DNA of 63,049 bases from Sulfuricella sp. (GTDB lineage Bacteria > Pseudomonadota > Gammaproteobacteria > Burkholderiales > Sulfuricellaceae), in contig JAQTMN010000006.1 in the NCBI GenBank assembly GCA_028714315.1, positions 1 through 63,049 of the forward strand. Direction: 5' to 3'. The notes beneath the pieces are model-generated. The model made no database searches. It had not been told where the DNA came from and was given only the letters and a program-made list of their open reading frames with translations. The position numbers and the translations under genes are program-made. Below, piece by piece: positions 27,789 to 37,260 of this stretch; positions within the stretch are counted from its first letter, which is position 1; every line of letters starts with the position of its first letter.

Positions 27789-29539
27789 GTGCGTTCGTGG
27801 ACGAGCGCTTCGGGCCCTTGTTGGGAGAATCGGTCTGGCACACCGTCACTGTCGACCCTACCCTGCAGGAGGTGAGTGACCGCCATTTTTACTCCGTCCG
27901 CGATATCCTGATGCGGCACGGGCAACATCTTCCCTCGGCCCCGCAAATCCTGGAAGTCGCGGCTTACGCCCATACCACCGGTTATGTCCTGGCTCAACGC
28001 CTGGAAGCCCGCTCCACCCTGCTTGATGTCTCGGCCAGCACTCTCAAGTTGGGGCGCCAAAACGCTCGCCAACAGGGGCTGCCGCTCGACCGGACACGCC
28101 TGATCGCGGCAGATTTCCATACGCTGCCGTTTGAGGATGGGCAATTCCACATCGTGTACATTTGCTCCGCCCTTCACCATACCTGGAACTGGCAGCAAGT
28201 GCTCGCCGAACTCATCCGCGTACTGGCGCCAGGCGGTTTGTTGCTCTTGGAGAATGAACCGTGTCGGCGGGAGTTCTGCTGCTACCGTTTCCGAACCAAC
28301 CGCCTTAATAACTTTACCCCTTTAGAAACCAAGCTGGACCAGCTAGGTATCGTCAGAACGGTTGCCGAGCCTTACTTGGGCAGCCGCCCGGAAACCCTGT
28401 TCGGCATGGTGGAAAATCAGGCCATCCCTCTGGACGAACTGAAACGAGCGGTCGAGAACTCATGCCGCCTGCTCGAATTTTCCGTCGCGCCGGAAGTTTG
28501 CATGGGCTCATTAGAGCAAGAAATGCTCGAGCATCGCACCATGGACACCGACAAACTTGCTGTGTGGCTTTCATCCAGACTGGACGGGCTTTTGTCTCAA
28601 GCACTTCCATTTCTGAGGGAAACGGAAAAAGGATTGGGTTTTTCCCTGCCGGAAAAAAATGAAGTTGCTACCCTATGCAATCGCGCCGCTGAACTGCTGA
28701 CGAGCCTTCCTGTGCCACCAACACCTGGTTTTCGACAACGGGCCGTCGCATTATTGCTCCGTCTGGCGCGAGTACGCAGGAAGCTTCTTCGATACTTGGC
28801 GTTGTTTCCTCTGCCCGCTATTCGTAACCGCCTAACTCATGTCATGAGCGTGCCAGCGGCGCTACAAAACCAGGTCGCGAGAGCCGTGAGTTTCACAGAC
28901 GACCCCTACAGGGAAGGATTGGCGCAACTATTCGGCGGAAGCGTCAAAATCGTTGCCCGGAAATCTGGAGATACAGTAGGCCTCCCGGAAGGAAGGCTGC
29001 AAGCTTCATATCAGGAAAAAGAGGGGGTGGTGCTCGGCTTCGAGCCGGACATGCTGCGCCTTCTGGGGCAGTGCAGCTCTTTTTTTCCTGATCTGCAAAG
29101 CTCACCAGAAGAGGACGTGCGTCTTATTTTCCCAACAGAGGATTGGATCATTGAAACATCATCTCCTGGGAAAGCCATCCAGGGGGTCCTGCCTGAAGAG
29201 TGGGTCGAAAAAAGTGCAGAACGCGGCATTCGCACATTGATTTCGCGTTCGGACATGGGAAGAATTCAGTTCCACCTTCTTCCTGGTCGCTCTCTGATTT
29301 TACTTCGTTGTCATGGGGCTTATCGCGACCAGCCGTACCGCATCTTGTTGCTTGTGCGGGGGCAGGAGCTGGCCCGGATGGACGTCCATCAGTCCGAGTC
29401 CTTCATCTTGGCGGGTATAGCGGAAATAGGAGAGCCTTCCAGCAGCGGCATTTCGCTCAGGATGGTTGCGTTGGACGGAGGGTCGGCGCCGTCTTGCGCT
29501 CGCGTGTCGCTCACCTATGCCAGCGCGATCAGCCTTTAA
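27785..29539 (+). CDS. Methyltransferase with long unassigned C-terminal region
   Basis: The 584-residue protein overlaps the previous gene by four bases (ATGA), which suggests translational coupling. Residues about 50-180 are a class I methyltransferase: ILEVAAYAHTTGYVLAQRL, LLDVSASTLKLGRQNA, AADFHTLPFEDGQFHIVYICSALHHTWNWQQVLAELIRVLAPGGLLLLENEP. Motif I lacks the usual GxGxG. The remaining 400 residues show no motif I recognise; there is a basic stretch near 340-355 (LLLRLARVRRKLLRYL), and the end looks like a beta-rich domain. It may be a glycan-modifying enzyme. Confidence 0.68.
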   Translation: MSAFVDERFGPLLGESVWHTVTVDPTLQEVSDRHFYSVRDILMRHGQHLPSAPQILEVAAYAHTTGYVLAQRLEARSTLLDVSASTLKLGRQNARQQGLPLDRTRLIAADFHTLPFEDGQFHIVYICSALHHTWNWQQVLAELIRVLAPGGLLLLENEPCRREFCCYRFRTNRLNNFTPLETKLDQLGIVRTVAEPYLGSRPETLFGMVENQAIPLDELKRAVENSCRLLEFSVAPEVCMGSLEQEMLEHRTMDTDKLAVWLSSRLDGLLSQALPFLRETEKGLGFSLPEKNEVATLCNRAAELLTSLPVPPTPGFRQRAVALLLRLARVRRKLLRYLALFPLPAIRNRLTHVMSVPAALQNQVARAVSFTDDPYREGLAQLFGGSVKIVARKSGDTVGLPEGRLQASYQEKEGVVLGFEPDMLRLLGQCSSFFPDLQSSPEEDVRLIFPTEDWIIETSSPGKAIQGVLPEEWVEKSAERGIRTLISRSDMGRIQFHLLPGRSLILLRCHGAYRDQPYRILLLVRGQELARMDVHQSESFILAGIAEIGEPSSSGISLRMVALDGGSAPSCARVSLTYASAISL

Positions 29540-29541
29540 AG

Positions 29542-30402
29542 ATGGCCATATTCCTAGTTGGTAAAAGTGGTTTTATTGCCGCCCGGTTGGCGGCTAGGTT
29601 GCATGGTCTCGATCATTTGTTTTTTACCTCATCTCGTGGCGATGGCGGCGCGCAGCCATTGGATCTGGCACACCCCGAGATTTTCGATTTTGACGCGGTG
29701 AAAAATGGAGACCGGGTATTAATGCTCGCCGCGGTTTCGTCGCCGGATATTTGCCAGAATGATCTCGCCTATGCACGTTCCGTGAATGTGGACGGAACAA
29801 TTCGCTTCGTTGGCAATTGCCTGAAGCGGGGTGCACGGGTAGTATTTTTCTCTAGCGACACGGTGTATGGTGGAGGCGGCCCATTTGACGAATTCAGCCC
29901 CTGCCGTCCGATTGGTTCCTATGCCGAAATGAAGCACGAGGTGGAAAGCCGCTTCCAGGGGAAATCCGCCTTCAAGACATTGCGGCTGTCCTACGTAATG
30001 TCACTGGACGATAAATTTACCTCCTATTTGCATCATTGCTCCGCCAGTGGCGAAGAAGCCAATGTGTTCCACCCTTTACGGCGTCGCGCCGTGCATATCG
30101 ACGATCTGGCCGATGCCGTCGCCGCTGTTTGTCAGAATTGGGACAGCCTCGACTTTTCCGTGCTCAACGTTGCCGGTCCAGAACTGCTGTCCCGGGTGGA
30201 TATGGCCGAATTGTTCCAAAGCATCGACCCTCGCCTTCATTTTCGGGTCACAGAGCCGGGACAGGAGTTTTTCGCCGCTCGGCCGCAGACAATCGACATG
30301 GGATCGTGCTATCTTTCCACCTTGCTGGGCCGCGAACCGCGCACGTTGCGGGAAGCCCTGGCAAAGGAATTGAGCCTTCAGGATGCCAAGCATGACCGTT
30401 AA
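29542..30402 (+). CDS. NAD-dependent reductase/epimerase, RmlD-like (possible GDP-6-deoxyheptose synthesis)
   Basis: The 286-residue protein is an extended SDR. It opens MAIFLVGKSGFIAARLAARL (a slightly divergent GxxGxxG dinucleotide site) and has AAVSSPDICQNDLAYARSVNVDGTIRF, the S-x-Y-x3-K type FFSSDTVYGG and YAEMKHEVE, and an RmlD-like middle. In Yersinia-type GDP-6-deoxyheptose synthesis a reductase of this class (DmhB) acts after a dehydratase like the next gene. The start at ATG 29542 has little upstream signal. It overlaps the next gene. Specificity is inferred from the neighbours. Confidence 0.7.
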   Translation: MAIFLVGKSGFIAARLAARLHGLDHLFFTSSRGDGGAQPLDLAHPEIFDFDAVKNGDRVLMLAAVSSPDICQNDLAYARSVNVDGTIRFVGNCLKRGARVVFFSSDTVYGGGGPFDEFSPCRPIGSYAEMKHEVESRFQGKSAFKTLRLSYVMSLDDKFTSYLHHCSASGEEANVFHPLRRRAVHIDDLADAVAAVCQNWDSLDFSVLNVAGPELLSRVDMAELFQSIDPRLHFRVTEPGQEFFAARPQTIDMGSCYLSTLLGREPRTLREALAKELSLQDAKHDR

Positions 30403-31408
30403 AAAAGCTTTGATAACCGGGGTCACCGGCATGGTCGGTTCCCACTTGGTGGACTATTTGCTGGAGCACACCGATTGGGATATTTACGGCATGTGCCGCT
30501 GGCGCAGTCCGCTAGACAATTTATCCCATCTGATTCCCCTGGTTAATGCCAACCGCCGGGTGTTCCTGCTTTACGGCGATCTGCGGGACTATCTGTCGGT
30601 CAACGACGTAGTGCAGAAATCCAGGCCCGACTATGTATTCCATCTCGCTGCCCAGAGCTATCCCCGCACCAGCTTCGAATCTCCTCTTGATACTCTCGAT
30701 ACTAATATCCAGGGTACGGCCCATGTGCTGGAGTCCATGAGACTGAACCAGATAGACGCTACTGTTCACGTTTGCGCCTCCTCTGAAGTGTTTGGCCGGG
30801 TGCCAAGGGAGAAGCTGCCCATTGACGAGGAATGCACGTTCCACCCTGCCTCCCCCTACGCCATCTCCAAGGTGGGCACCGACCTGTTGGGGCGCTATTA
30901 TGCCGAAGCGTATGGCATGAAGGTGATGACCACTCGAATGTTCACCCACACGGGTCCGCGACGGGGCGATGTGTTCTCCGAATCCACTTTTGCCAAGCAG
31001 ATCGCCCTGATCGAGGAAGGCCTGATCCCGCCGGTGGTGAAAACTGGAAACCTGGATTCCCTACGCACATACGCCGATGTGCGTGACGCGGTGCGGGCAT
31101 ATCACATGCTGGTTACCGTCAATCCAATACCCGGGGAGTACTACAATATCGGCGGCAGCTACTCATGCAGCATTCGCGACATGCTCAACACTTTAATTGG
31201 CATGTCTTCCGCCCGCGACCGCATTACCGTCGAGACAGACCAGGCTCGCCTGCGTCCCATCGATGCTGATCTGCAAGTGCCGAATATTGAAAAATTCACC
31301 CGCCACACCGGGTGGAAGCCGGAAATTCCCTTCGAAAAGACCATGGCGGATTTGCTCGACTACTGGCGGGAAAATGTCCATGGCGAGCGCCACTTTCTTA
31401 CCCGCTGA
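30392..31408 (+). CDS. GDP-mannose/heptose 4,6-dehydratase-like enzyme
   Basis: The 338-residue extended SDR has the NAD(P) motif ITGVTGMVGSHLVDYLL and FHLAAQSYPRTSFESPLDTLDTNIQGT. The catalytic elements are SSEVFGRVPREKLPIDEECTFHPASPYAISKVGTDLL, with Tyr-x3-Lys as YAISK. This is the GDP-mannose 4,6-dehydratase subfamily. Because a heptose kinase and a heptose-1-P guanylyltransferase follow, the substrate is probably GDP-D-glycero-D-manno-heptose, as for DmhA. I chose ATG 30392 (MTVKKALITG); ATG 30383 also fits and both overlap the previous gene. Confidence 0.8.
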   Translation: MTVKKALITGVTGMVGSHLVDYLLEHTDWDIYGMCRWRSPLDNLSHLIPLVNANRRVFLLYGDLRDYLSVNDVVQKSRPDYVFHLAAQSYPRTSFESPLDTLDTNIQGTAHVLESMRLNQIDATVHVCASSEVFGRVPREKLPIDEECTFHPASPYAISKVGTDLLGRYYAEAYGMKVMTTRMFTHTGPRRGDVFSESTFAKQIALIEEGLIPPVVKTGNLDSLRTYADVRDAVRAYHMLVTVNPIPGEYYNIGGSYSCSIRDMLNTLIGMSSARDRITVETDQARLRPIDADLQVPNIEKFTRHTGWKPEIPFEKTMADLLDYWRENVHGERHFLTR

Positions 31409-31429
31409 AGCGGACTCCACGGCCCAACC

Positions 31430-32458
31430 ATGATTATCCGCTCCCGCGCTCCCCTTCGCCTCGGCCTGGCTGGAGGCGGGACGGATGTCTCGCCGTTTTG
31501 TGACCTACATGGCGGCTACATTCTCAACGCTACCATCGATAAGTACGCCTACACCATCATCGAAACCAACGAAGAAGAACGGGTGCGCTTCATTGCGGCA
31601 GACCAAGGCAAGACTTGGGAGGGTGGCACGCAATCATTTTTTGAACCAGACGGCACCCTGGACCTTCACAAAGGGGTATACAACAGCATCATTACCCGTT
31701 TCAACGATGGCCGGCCCATCGGTCTGACCCTCACCACCTTCACCGACGCGCCGCCAGGATCGGGCCTCGGCTCCTCCTCTACCTTGGTAGTGGCGATGGT
31801 AAAAGCTTTTGCTGAGCTCCTGAACCTGCCTTTGGGCGAATATGAGATCGCCAATTTGGCCTATGGCATAGAGCGCATCGACATCGGCCTCAACGGCGGA
31901 AAGCAGGATCAGTATGCCGCCACCTTCGGCGGTTTCAACTTCATGGAGTTTTACGCCGGCGACCGCGTGCTAGTGAACCCTCTGCGGATCAAAAACTGGA
32001 TCATCTCCGAACTGGAGGCGTCACTGGTGCTCTATTACACCGGCGTTTCCCGCGATTCGGCAAAAATCATCGATGAGCAATCCGCTAATGTCAAGGAGGG
32101 TAACGTCGAGTCCATCGCCGCAATGCTGGCTCTCAAGGATGAGGCGCTGCTGATGAAGGAAAGTCTGCTCAAGGGCGACTTCCCCTCTTTTGCTCAGTCC
32201 ATGGAAGCTTCTTGGGCATCTAAGAAACGTACTGCCCAAAACATTTCCAACGACGCCATCGACATGGCCTATGAAGCTGCGCGCAGAGCGGGCGCCATGG
32301 CAGGCAAGGTGTCGGGAGCAGGCGGCGGCGGCTTTATGATGTTCTTTACCGACCCTGTCCGGCGTATGGAGGTGATCGGTGCCCTCCATGGCCAAGGTGG
32401 GCAGGTTTTCAATTGTCACTTCACCAAATACGGCACCCAGGGCTGGCGTCTGCCGTGA
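31430..32458 (+). CDS. hddA: D-glycero-D-manno-heptose 7-phosphate kinase (GHMP family)
   Basis: The 342-residue protein matches the GHMP kinases of the HddA type, which phosphorylate the anomeric carbon of heptose 7-phosphate. Motifs are [22 protein letters not shown] at the start, the ATP loop [22 protein letters not shown] near residue 105, and the C-terminal [14 protein letters not shown]. Substrate selectivity follows from the [10 protein letters not shown] start, shared by sugar-1-kinases for heptose and fucose. The following gene encodes the guanylyltransferase expected for the next step. Confidence 0.85.
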   Translation: MIIRSRAPLRLGLAGGGTDVSPFCDLHGGYILNATIDKYAYTIIETNEEERVRFIAADQGKTWEGGTQSFFEPDGTLDLHKGVYNSIITRFNDGRPIGLTLTTFTDAPPGSGLGSSSTLVVAMVKAFAELLNLPLGEYEIANLAYGIERIDIGLNGGKQDQYAATFGGFNFMEFYAGDRVLVNPLRIKNWIISELEASLVLYYTGVSRDSAKIIDEQSANVKEGNVESIAAMLALKDEALLMKESLLKGDFPSFAQSMEASWASKKRTAQNISNDAIDMAYEAARRAGAMAGKVSGAGGGGFMMFFTDPVRRMEVIGALHGQGGQVFNCHFTKYGTQGWRLP

Positions 32459-32471
32459 AGCTGGGAGGCTG

Positions 32472-33173
32472 ATGGAAGCCATTATATTGGCGGGAGGGCG
32501 TGGTACCCGGCTGCAAACTGTCGTGCCCGACCGCCCCAAGCCCCTAGCCCTTGTAGGCGGTCGTCCCTTTCTTTCGCTGCTGCTGGGTTATCTTGCCAGA
32601 CAGGGCTTTCGTCGTGTTCATCTCTCCGTCGGCTATTGCCGACAAGCAATCATGGATACCATCGGTCGGTGCCATGGCGGCATCGATGTCAATTATGTCA
32701 CCGAAGAGTTTCCCCTCGGTACCGGCGGTGCCCTGCGCAAAGCGCTGTCTGAGGCCTCGGATTCCCCGGTGTTTGCTCTCAACGGGGATACCTTCTTTGC
32801 TCTCGATTATCAGGCTATGCTAGCCCAACATCGCGAAACCGGAGCTAAACTCACTGTGGCATTGCGACACATCGCCGATACCAGCCGCTACGGTCGGGTG
32901 GAAGTGGAAAAGAAACGTATCATATCGTTTCGGGAAAAAGGCGAGGCAGGGGGCGGATGGATCAACGGCGGAATCTATCTGTTGAATCAGGATATATTTG
33001 CCGCCTACGAATTGCCGGAAACCTTCTCCTTCGAGCAGGATTTCCTGCAGCAATACCCGGAGCGACTCGCTCCCCACGCTTTTCTTTCCGCCGCTTATTT
33101 CATTGACATAGGTATTCCCGAAGACTACCAGCGTGCCCAGGAGGAGATTCCCCATTTGTTGCTAGGAAGCTAG
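32472..33173 (+). CDS. hddC: D-glycero-D-manno-heptose 1-phosphate guanylyltransferase
   Basis: The 233-residue nucleotidyltransferase has the signature MEAIILAGGRGTRLQTVVPDRPKPLALVGGRPFL. The metal-binding NGDTFF lies near residue 104, and SRYGRVEVEKKRIISFREKG, WINGGIYLLNQDIF and the final IDIGIPEDYQRAQ follow. This is the HddC subfamily, which makes GDP-heptose. GGGAGG lies just before the ATG at 32472; the earlier in-frame start would overlap hddA by 80 bases and is rejected. gmhA and gmhB are not in the window. Confidence 0.84.
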   Translation: MEAIILAGGRGTRLQTVVPDRPKPLALVGGRPFLSLLLGYLARQGFRRVHLSVGYCRQAIMDTIGRCHGGIDVNYVTEEFPLGTGGALRKALSEASDSPVFALNGDTFFALDYQAMLAQHRETGAKLTVALRHIADTSRYGRVEVEKKRIISFREKGEAGGGWINGGIYLLNQDIFAAYELPETFSFEQDFLQQYPERLAPHAFLSAAYFIDIGIPEDYQRAQEEIPHLLLGS

Positions 33174-34204
33174 CGCACTTGTGGTAGCCCATGACGCAGC
33201 AGCATGCGCAGCTTGTGAGGTGCCCAAGTGAAAACTGAGAAAAACCTCATTGCGCTAATGCAGCGATTTTTTTGGATATTGCCACGCATTTTTCGCAAAT
33301 GATGGCGCTTGCGCCACAGAGCCAGGAAACAGGGCGCGTAAATTTCATGCCAGAAGCGGCGGTCCCTTTTTGCGATCGTCAGCAGGCCTCCCTCCAGCAG
33401 CAAGAGCAGCAGATGCAGGAAAAGCATGGGATATATCCATGGCGCTGGGTAAATCATGACCATTACCAAACTCTTGTTGCGCTCCGACAGGGCACGGCGG
33501 CGAAAGGTGGTAGAAAGGCGGTTATCCGCTACGCGGTTGCCACTGAAGCTTTTCCCCTGCCAATGACGATAACCTGACACACTCAGCGCCCGGACAGTAT
33601 GGCCCGCCAACCGTGCTCTGCAGCTAAGGTACATATCCTCGGCAATGGAGCCAAACCACTCCGGAAATCCTCCCAGTTCGTCCCACAAAACTTTCGGAAT
33701 CCATAGGCATGCGCCGATGACCATCGCCACTTCCTGCAGGTTCGGATCGAGATTGGGGACCGGATTGAGGAAGGGGTCGAACGTGCTGCCCATATCGATC
33801 AACTCGCCGGTAGTGGCGTCGTATTGAGGTAGGCCGAGAATGGCCGACTGCCCGAGCCGCAGCGCTTCGCAAAGCAGAGTTTTAAGGGCGTCGGGAAACA
33901 GTTCGGCATCATTGTTGAGCAGTAATAGATATTCTCCTTGTGCGGATGATGCCATACGATTATTGGAAACGCAGAAGCCAACGTTTTCATCGCTCTCGAT
34001 CAAGATGATGTCTGGATGCCTATCGCGAATATACCGCGCGGAGCCGTCTGTTGACGCATCGTCGTGAACGATGATTTCGACTAAACAATCGCAATCCTGC
34101 GCCCGTACCGACGCGATACAGGCATCGATGATGCCCATGCCGTTATAGTTGGCGATGCACACGGAAACCATGGGTTGATTCACGTTCGCTGCATCCATGC
34201 CCAT
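33170..34204 (-). CDS. Glycosyltransferase family 2 with C-terminal membrane anchor
   Basis: The 344-residue protein has a GT2 domain: VSVCIANYNGMGIIDACIASVRAQ, the UDP-binding HDDASTDGS, LLLLNNDAELFPDALKTL and EDMYLSCRARLAGHTV with the catalytic-base-like ED. A hydrophobic segment (YPMLFLHLLLLLLEGGLLTIAKR) near residues 255-280 anchors it. It overlaps the plus-strand hddC end by four bases, so the two operons converge tightly. It is the last gene of the minus-strand block starting at 37062. The sugar is unknown; rhamnosyltransferase-like proteins share this form. Confidence 0.82.
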   Translation of the reverse strand: MGMDAANVNQPMVSVCIANYNGMGIIDACIASVRAQDCDCLVEIIVHDDASTDGSARYIRDRHPDIILIESDENVGFCVSNNRMASSAQGEYLLLLNNDAELFPDALKTLLCEALRLGQSAILGLPQYDATTGELIDMGSTFDPFLNPVPNLDPNLQEVAMVIGACLWIPKVLWDELGGFPEWFGSIAEDMYLSCRARLAGHTVRALSVSGYRHWQGKSFSGNRVADNRLSTTFRRRALSERNKSLVMVMIYPAPWIYPMLFLHLLLLLLEGGLLTIAKRDRRFWHEIYAPCFLALWRKRHHLRKMRGNIQKNRCISAMRFFSVFTWAPHKLRMLLRHGLPQVR

Positions 34205-35037
34205 GTCAGCCGCAATCCCTTCTCCAGCCCAACTGCCGGCTGCCAGTCCAAAGTCACGCGGAGCCGCGATACGTCGAGCACGACACCACGCACATCCGCG
34301 CCCCGTGCCGGTTTATATGCGGTGCTCAATTGCACACCGCATACCATCTCTGCCGTGGCAACCGCCTCCTTGAGGGTATATCCCCGTCCACTGCCTATAT
34401 TGTAGGTGCCGGAATCGGCCGGCAAATCGATGAAGCGCGTGCAGGCTTCGACCACGTCGTCCACGTAAACAAAATCCCGCACGTTCTCGCCGTCACCCCA
34501 GATTTCGAGCGTTGTGCCGCGACGGGCGTGTTCGAGCATGGCACGGATCAGGCCGAAGCCGGCGCGGAGAGTCTGTGCCGGCCCGTAGGCGTTGGCTGGC
34601 CGCAGTATGGTCACTGCGCGTTCCCGGCGAAAAACCTGGAGCAGGGTTTCCAGCGCTACCTTGCCGGCGCCATGATAGGAAAGCGGGGCGAGGGGCGCAC
34701 TCTCAGGCACGGGCAACCGATCCGGGTTGCCGTAAACGGTGCCGCCGGAAGAAAAGAAGATCAGGTGCGTTTCCGGTCGATGTTGCATAGCCTCCAGCAA
34801 TCGCAGGGTGGGGGCGAAGTTGTTCAGTTCCAGGCCAGGATGACCGCTCGATGAGCCAGGGGTGGTTGCCGAGGCAAGATGTACTACAGTGCCGCACTGC
34901 GGCAGCAAATACGCCAGTTGGTCGGCATTGTGCCGGCCAAGGATATGCACTTTACATCCTTCTCGGCAAAGCCGCTGCGCCAGCGCGCTGCCGATAAAGC
35001 CTGTGCCGCCGAAAAGTAGAATGCCATCGCGAGTCAT
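34180..35037 (-). CDS. NAD-dependent sugar epimerase/dehydratase
   Basis: The 285-residue extended SDR has the dinucleotide motif LLFGGTGFIGSALAQRL, VVHLASATTPGSSSGHPGLELNNFAPT, the catalytic FFSSGGTVYGNPD and YHGAGKVALE (Y-x3-K), and RPANAYGP. This is the UDP-glucose 4-epimerase / UDP-sugar dehydratase group. It supplies an activated sugar or alters its configuration for the neighbouring transferases. It overlaps the upstream GT4 gene by four bases and the downstream GT2 gene by 25, so all are in one operon. Substrate unknown. Confidence 0.84.
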   Translation of the reverse strand: MTRDGILLFGGTGFIGSALAQRLCREGCKVHILGRHNADQLAYLLPQCGTVVHLASATTPGSSSGHPGLELNNFAPTLRLLEAMQHRPETHLIFFSSGGTVYGNPDRLPVPESAPLAPLSYHGAGKVALETLLQVFRRERAVTILRPANAYGPAQTLRAGFGLIRAMLEHARRGTTLEIWGDGENVRDFVYVDDVVEACTRFIDLPADSGTYNIGSGRGYTLKEAVATAEMVCGVQLSTAYKPARGADVRGVVLDVSRLRVTLDWQPAVGLEKGLRLTWAWMQRT

Positions 35038-36143
35038 GTTTGTTGTTCCAGCAGCTGACGGTAGGCGACGACATAACGGTTGGCGCAGTCGCCCCAGGTG
35101 CCGATGCTTTCACTGATCCAACTGCGCGCAATATCTCCGGCCTGGCGGTTATGTTGCGGAATTTCAAAATGAGCCAGCGCTTCACGATAGGTATCCGCGG
35201 AATCTGCCAGCCAGCCGGTTTGTCCGTGCCGCACAAGAGTCCGGTGGGCGGGCAGGTCGGAAGCTATGACGGGGAGCCCGGCCGCCATGGCTTCCAGCAT
35301 CACCTGCGGGCGGCCTTCGTCGTGGCGGCTCAGGCTGATGAGGCCGGCGGCACGAGGGAACCAGTCATTAAGCAGTTGCATCGGATGGGTCGGCCCGTGA
35401 TAACGAACCCAGGACGGCAAAGTCATCTCTTCCTGCATCGGGCCGAACAGATGCAGCTGGCGGTCTTGACCGAACAGGCCATCACTCCAGGCGAACAGGT
35501 CGCCAATTTTGTTTTTGGTCAGGCGAGTGACGGCCAGCCAAAGGTGCTTGCCGTCATGCGGCAGTTTACGCTGTACACCAAACCAGGCTGCATCCACGCC
35601 GAAAGGGATGGGCCGGATTTCGGCGATATCGCCGAAATTGGTTTCCAGCTCTGCACACATCCATTCCGCATTGGGGGCGAGGATAACCTTCCGCTGTTTG
35701 AAGACGGCGCGCAGCAGCGCTTTCATGCCAGGCAGGCGCAGCAACCCGAAATCGCTGCCCAGCACGCTGACGACGGCGGGCGTTTTTGTGCCCCACAGCG
35801 GCAGCGCATTTTGCAGCCAGTTGACGTGGACCACATCGGCCGGGGCGCGCCGATAGGCACTGCGCAACCGCTTTAGCAAACCGATCACGGTTGCGGCGGC
35901 AAGTGGGCCGCGGCTCCGCAACTGATGCGCAATTCCTCCATCGCGGGATAACTGTCTGAGCCAGGCGGCTTCTTCGGGTGTGGCTGCACTCATGACCTGA
36001 CAAGGCAACTCCCCGGGCGGTGCCCACAGAGACAGATTGATTCCCTCCGTATTTGCCACCGAGGTGGCCAGGTTGGCGATGAAGCGTCCCTGCCAGTCCT
36101 GACTGTTTTCAGGATAGGAGGAGCTCGTCATCAAGACGTTCAA
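35034..36143 (-). CDS. Glycosyltransferase family 4
   Basis: The 369-residue protein has the GT-B fold. Residues 1-170 form the acceptor domain (MNVLMTSSSYPENSQDWQGRFIANLA, VVHVNWLQNALPLWGTKTPAVVSVLGSDFG). The donor domain has LWLAVTRLTKNKIGDLF, HGPTHPMQLLNDWFPRAAGLISLSRHDEGRPQVMLEAMAAGLPVIASDLPAHR, the family's EGxPxxLEAMAxGxPVV signature. It lies one base downstream of a GT2 gene and just upstream of the epimerase. It would transfer one sugar onto the growing lipid-linked chain; the sugar is unknown. Confidence 0.85.
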   Translation of the reverse strand: MNVLMTSSSYPENSQDWQGRFIANLATSVANTEGINLSLWAPPGELPCQVMSAATPEEAAWLRQLSRDGGIAHQLRSRGPLAAATVIGLLKRLRSAYRRAPADVVHVNWLQNALPLWGTKTPAVVSVLGSDFGLLRLPGMKALLRAVFKQRKVILAPNAEWMCAELETNFGDIAEIRPIPFGVDAAWFGVQRKLPHDGKHLWLAVTRLTKNKIGDLFAWSDGLFGQDRQLHLFGPMQEEMTLPSWVRYHGPTHPMQLLNDWFPRAAGLISLSRHDEGRPQVMLEAMAAGLPVIASDLPAHRTLVRHGQTGWLADSADTYREALAHFEIPQHNRQAGDIARSWISESIGTWGDCANRYVVAYRQLLEQQT

Positions 36144-36144
36144 A

Positions 36145-37062
36145 CTATTCGCCTTCGCGTTCTTCGTTGGGGTCGATATCCTTGTAATGCAGCGCGGATA
36201 TCTGCTCCGACACGATGCCGATGAGGAAGGTGAGAATGGCCGAGATGAACAGCAGCGCGCTCATGTTGGTGAAGCGCCCGGCGCTCAGATAAGTGTAAAG
36301 ATAATAGCCCAACCCGGTCAGGAAAAAGCCCGCGCTGATGGGCAGAAACAGTTTTTGCGGCGAGTAGAGCGTGCCGACCTTGATGATGATCAAAAGGAAC
36401 CGCACGCCGTCGCGTAATGGCCGGATATGGCTTTTCCCGGCCGAGCGTTTGGGTGTGTGGATAGGCACATAACTTACGTCAAATCCTGCGCGGAAGAAGC
36501 TCATGGTAATGGTGGTCGGGTAAGAAAAACCATTGGGCAGGAGGTAAAGAAACCGGTGAAACTTGGCCGCCTTGACGATGCGAAACCCGGAGGTCAGATC
36601 TTCCACTGGTTGCTGCACCATCCAGGATGCGAAGCGGCTGAACAGATCATTGGCCACTGCCCGATGCACGCCTGCTTGGGAGCCGCTGGTGCGCGCTCCA
36701 ACTACCATGTCATAGCCGGTATTGAATCGTTCAAGTAGGCAGGGAATATCCTCCGGTCTGTGCTGTCCATCCGCGTCCATAAAAATCAGGGTGTTGCCTG
36801 CCGCGGCGCGGACACCGCTTTTTATCGCCGCACCGTTTCCTTTTGGGTGAGCATGGTTGACCACGGTGACGTTATGTTTTTCGCAGACCGTCTGCGTATC
36901 GTCGCTTGAGCCGTCATTGACGACAATAATTTCGGCAGACGGCAACATGTTTTTTAATTCGGGGAGCAGGCGACGCAAACTCTCCGCCTCATTACGAGCA
37001 GGAATAATTACGCTCAGCGGTTGTTTTCTTGTTGTCGGGGAAGTGTCGTGCTTGTTTCCCAT
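36145..37062 (-). CDS. Dolichyl-phosphate-mannose-synthase-like GT2 with C-terminal TM helices
   Basis: The 305-residue protein shows the polyprenyl-phosphate glycosyltransferase pattern: LSVIIPARNEAESLRRLLPELKN, IIVVNDGSSDDTQTV, the metal-binding IFMDADGQHRPEDI, GARTSGSQAG, and SGFRIVKAAKFHRFL. Two hydrophobic helices (about residues 235-258 and 266-290) follow. Such enzymes charge undecaprenyl phosphate with a sugar or initiate transfer. It is the first gene of the minus-strand operon 37062-33170, with no clear promoter found upstream in the 198-bp gap. Confidence 0.84.
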   Translation of the reverse strand: MGNKHDTSPTTRKQPLSVIIPARNEAESLRRLLPELKNMLPSAEIIVVNDGSSDDTQTVCEKHNVTVVNHAHPKGNGAAIKSGVRAAAGNTLIFMDADGQHRPEDIPCLLERFNTGYDMVVGARTSGSQAGVHRAVANDLFSRFASWMVQQPVEDLTSGFRIVKAAKFHRFLYLLPNGFSYPTTITMSFFRAGFDVSYVPIHTPKRSAGKSHIRPLRDGVRFLLIIIKVGTLYSPQKLFLPISAGFFLTGLGYYLYTYLSAGRFTNMSALLFISAILTFLIGIVSEQISALHYKDIDPNEEREGE

Positions 37063-37260
37063 ATTATTAGCATTGCGCTACCAGTAAGTTAGAATATCGT
37101 CGTGCGAAATGATCTTTCGATGGCAAAATATTGTGAGAAGCTCATCAGTATCAGCCGCCAACGGATCAATATTACTCCATCGCGATCATCGGTAGCCAGC
37201 GGGTAATCATGGATTAATGATGTTTATAGCATCTTGAATAAAAATTGGCTGGAGGGATAA

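Noticed and set aside
19205-37062. Interpretation as a lateral island with clear borders
   Set aside because: The middle genes are AT-richer, but I see no integrase, direct-repeat border or tRNA end, so a defined island cannot be claimed.
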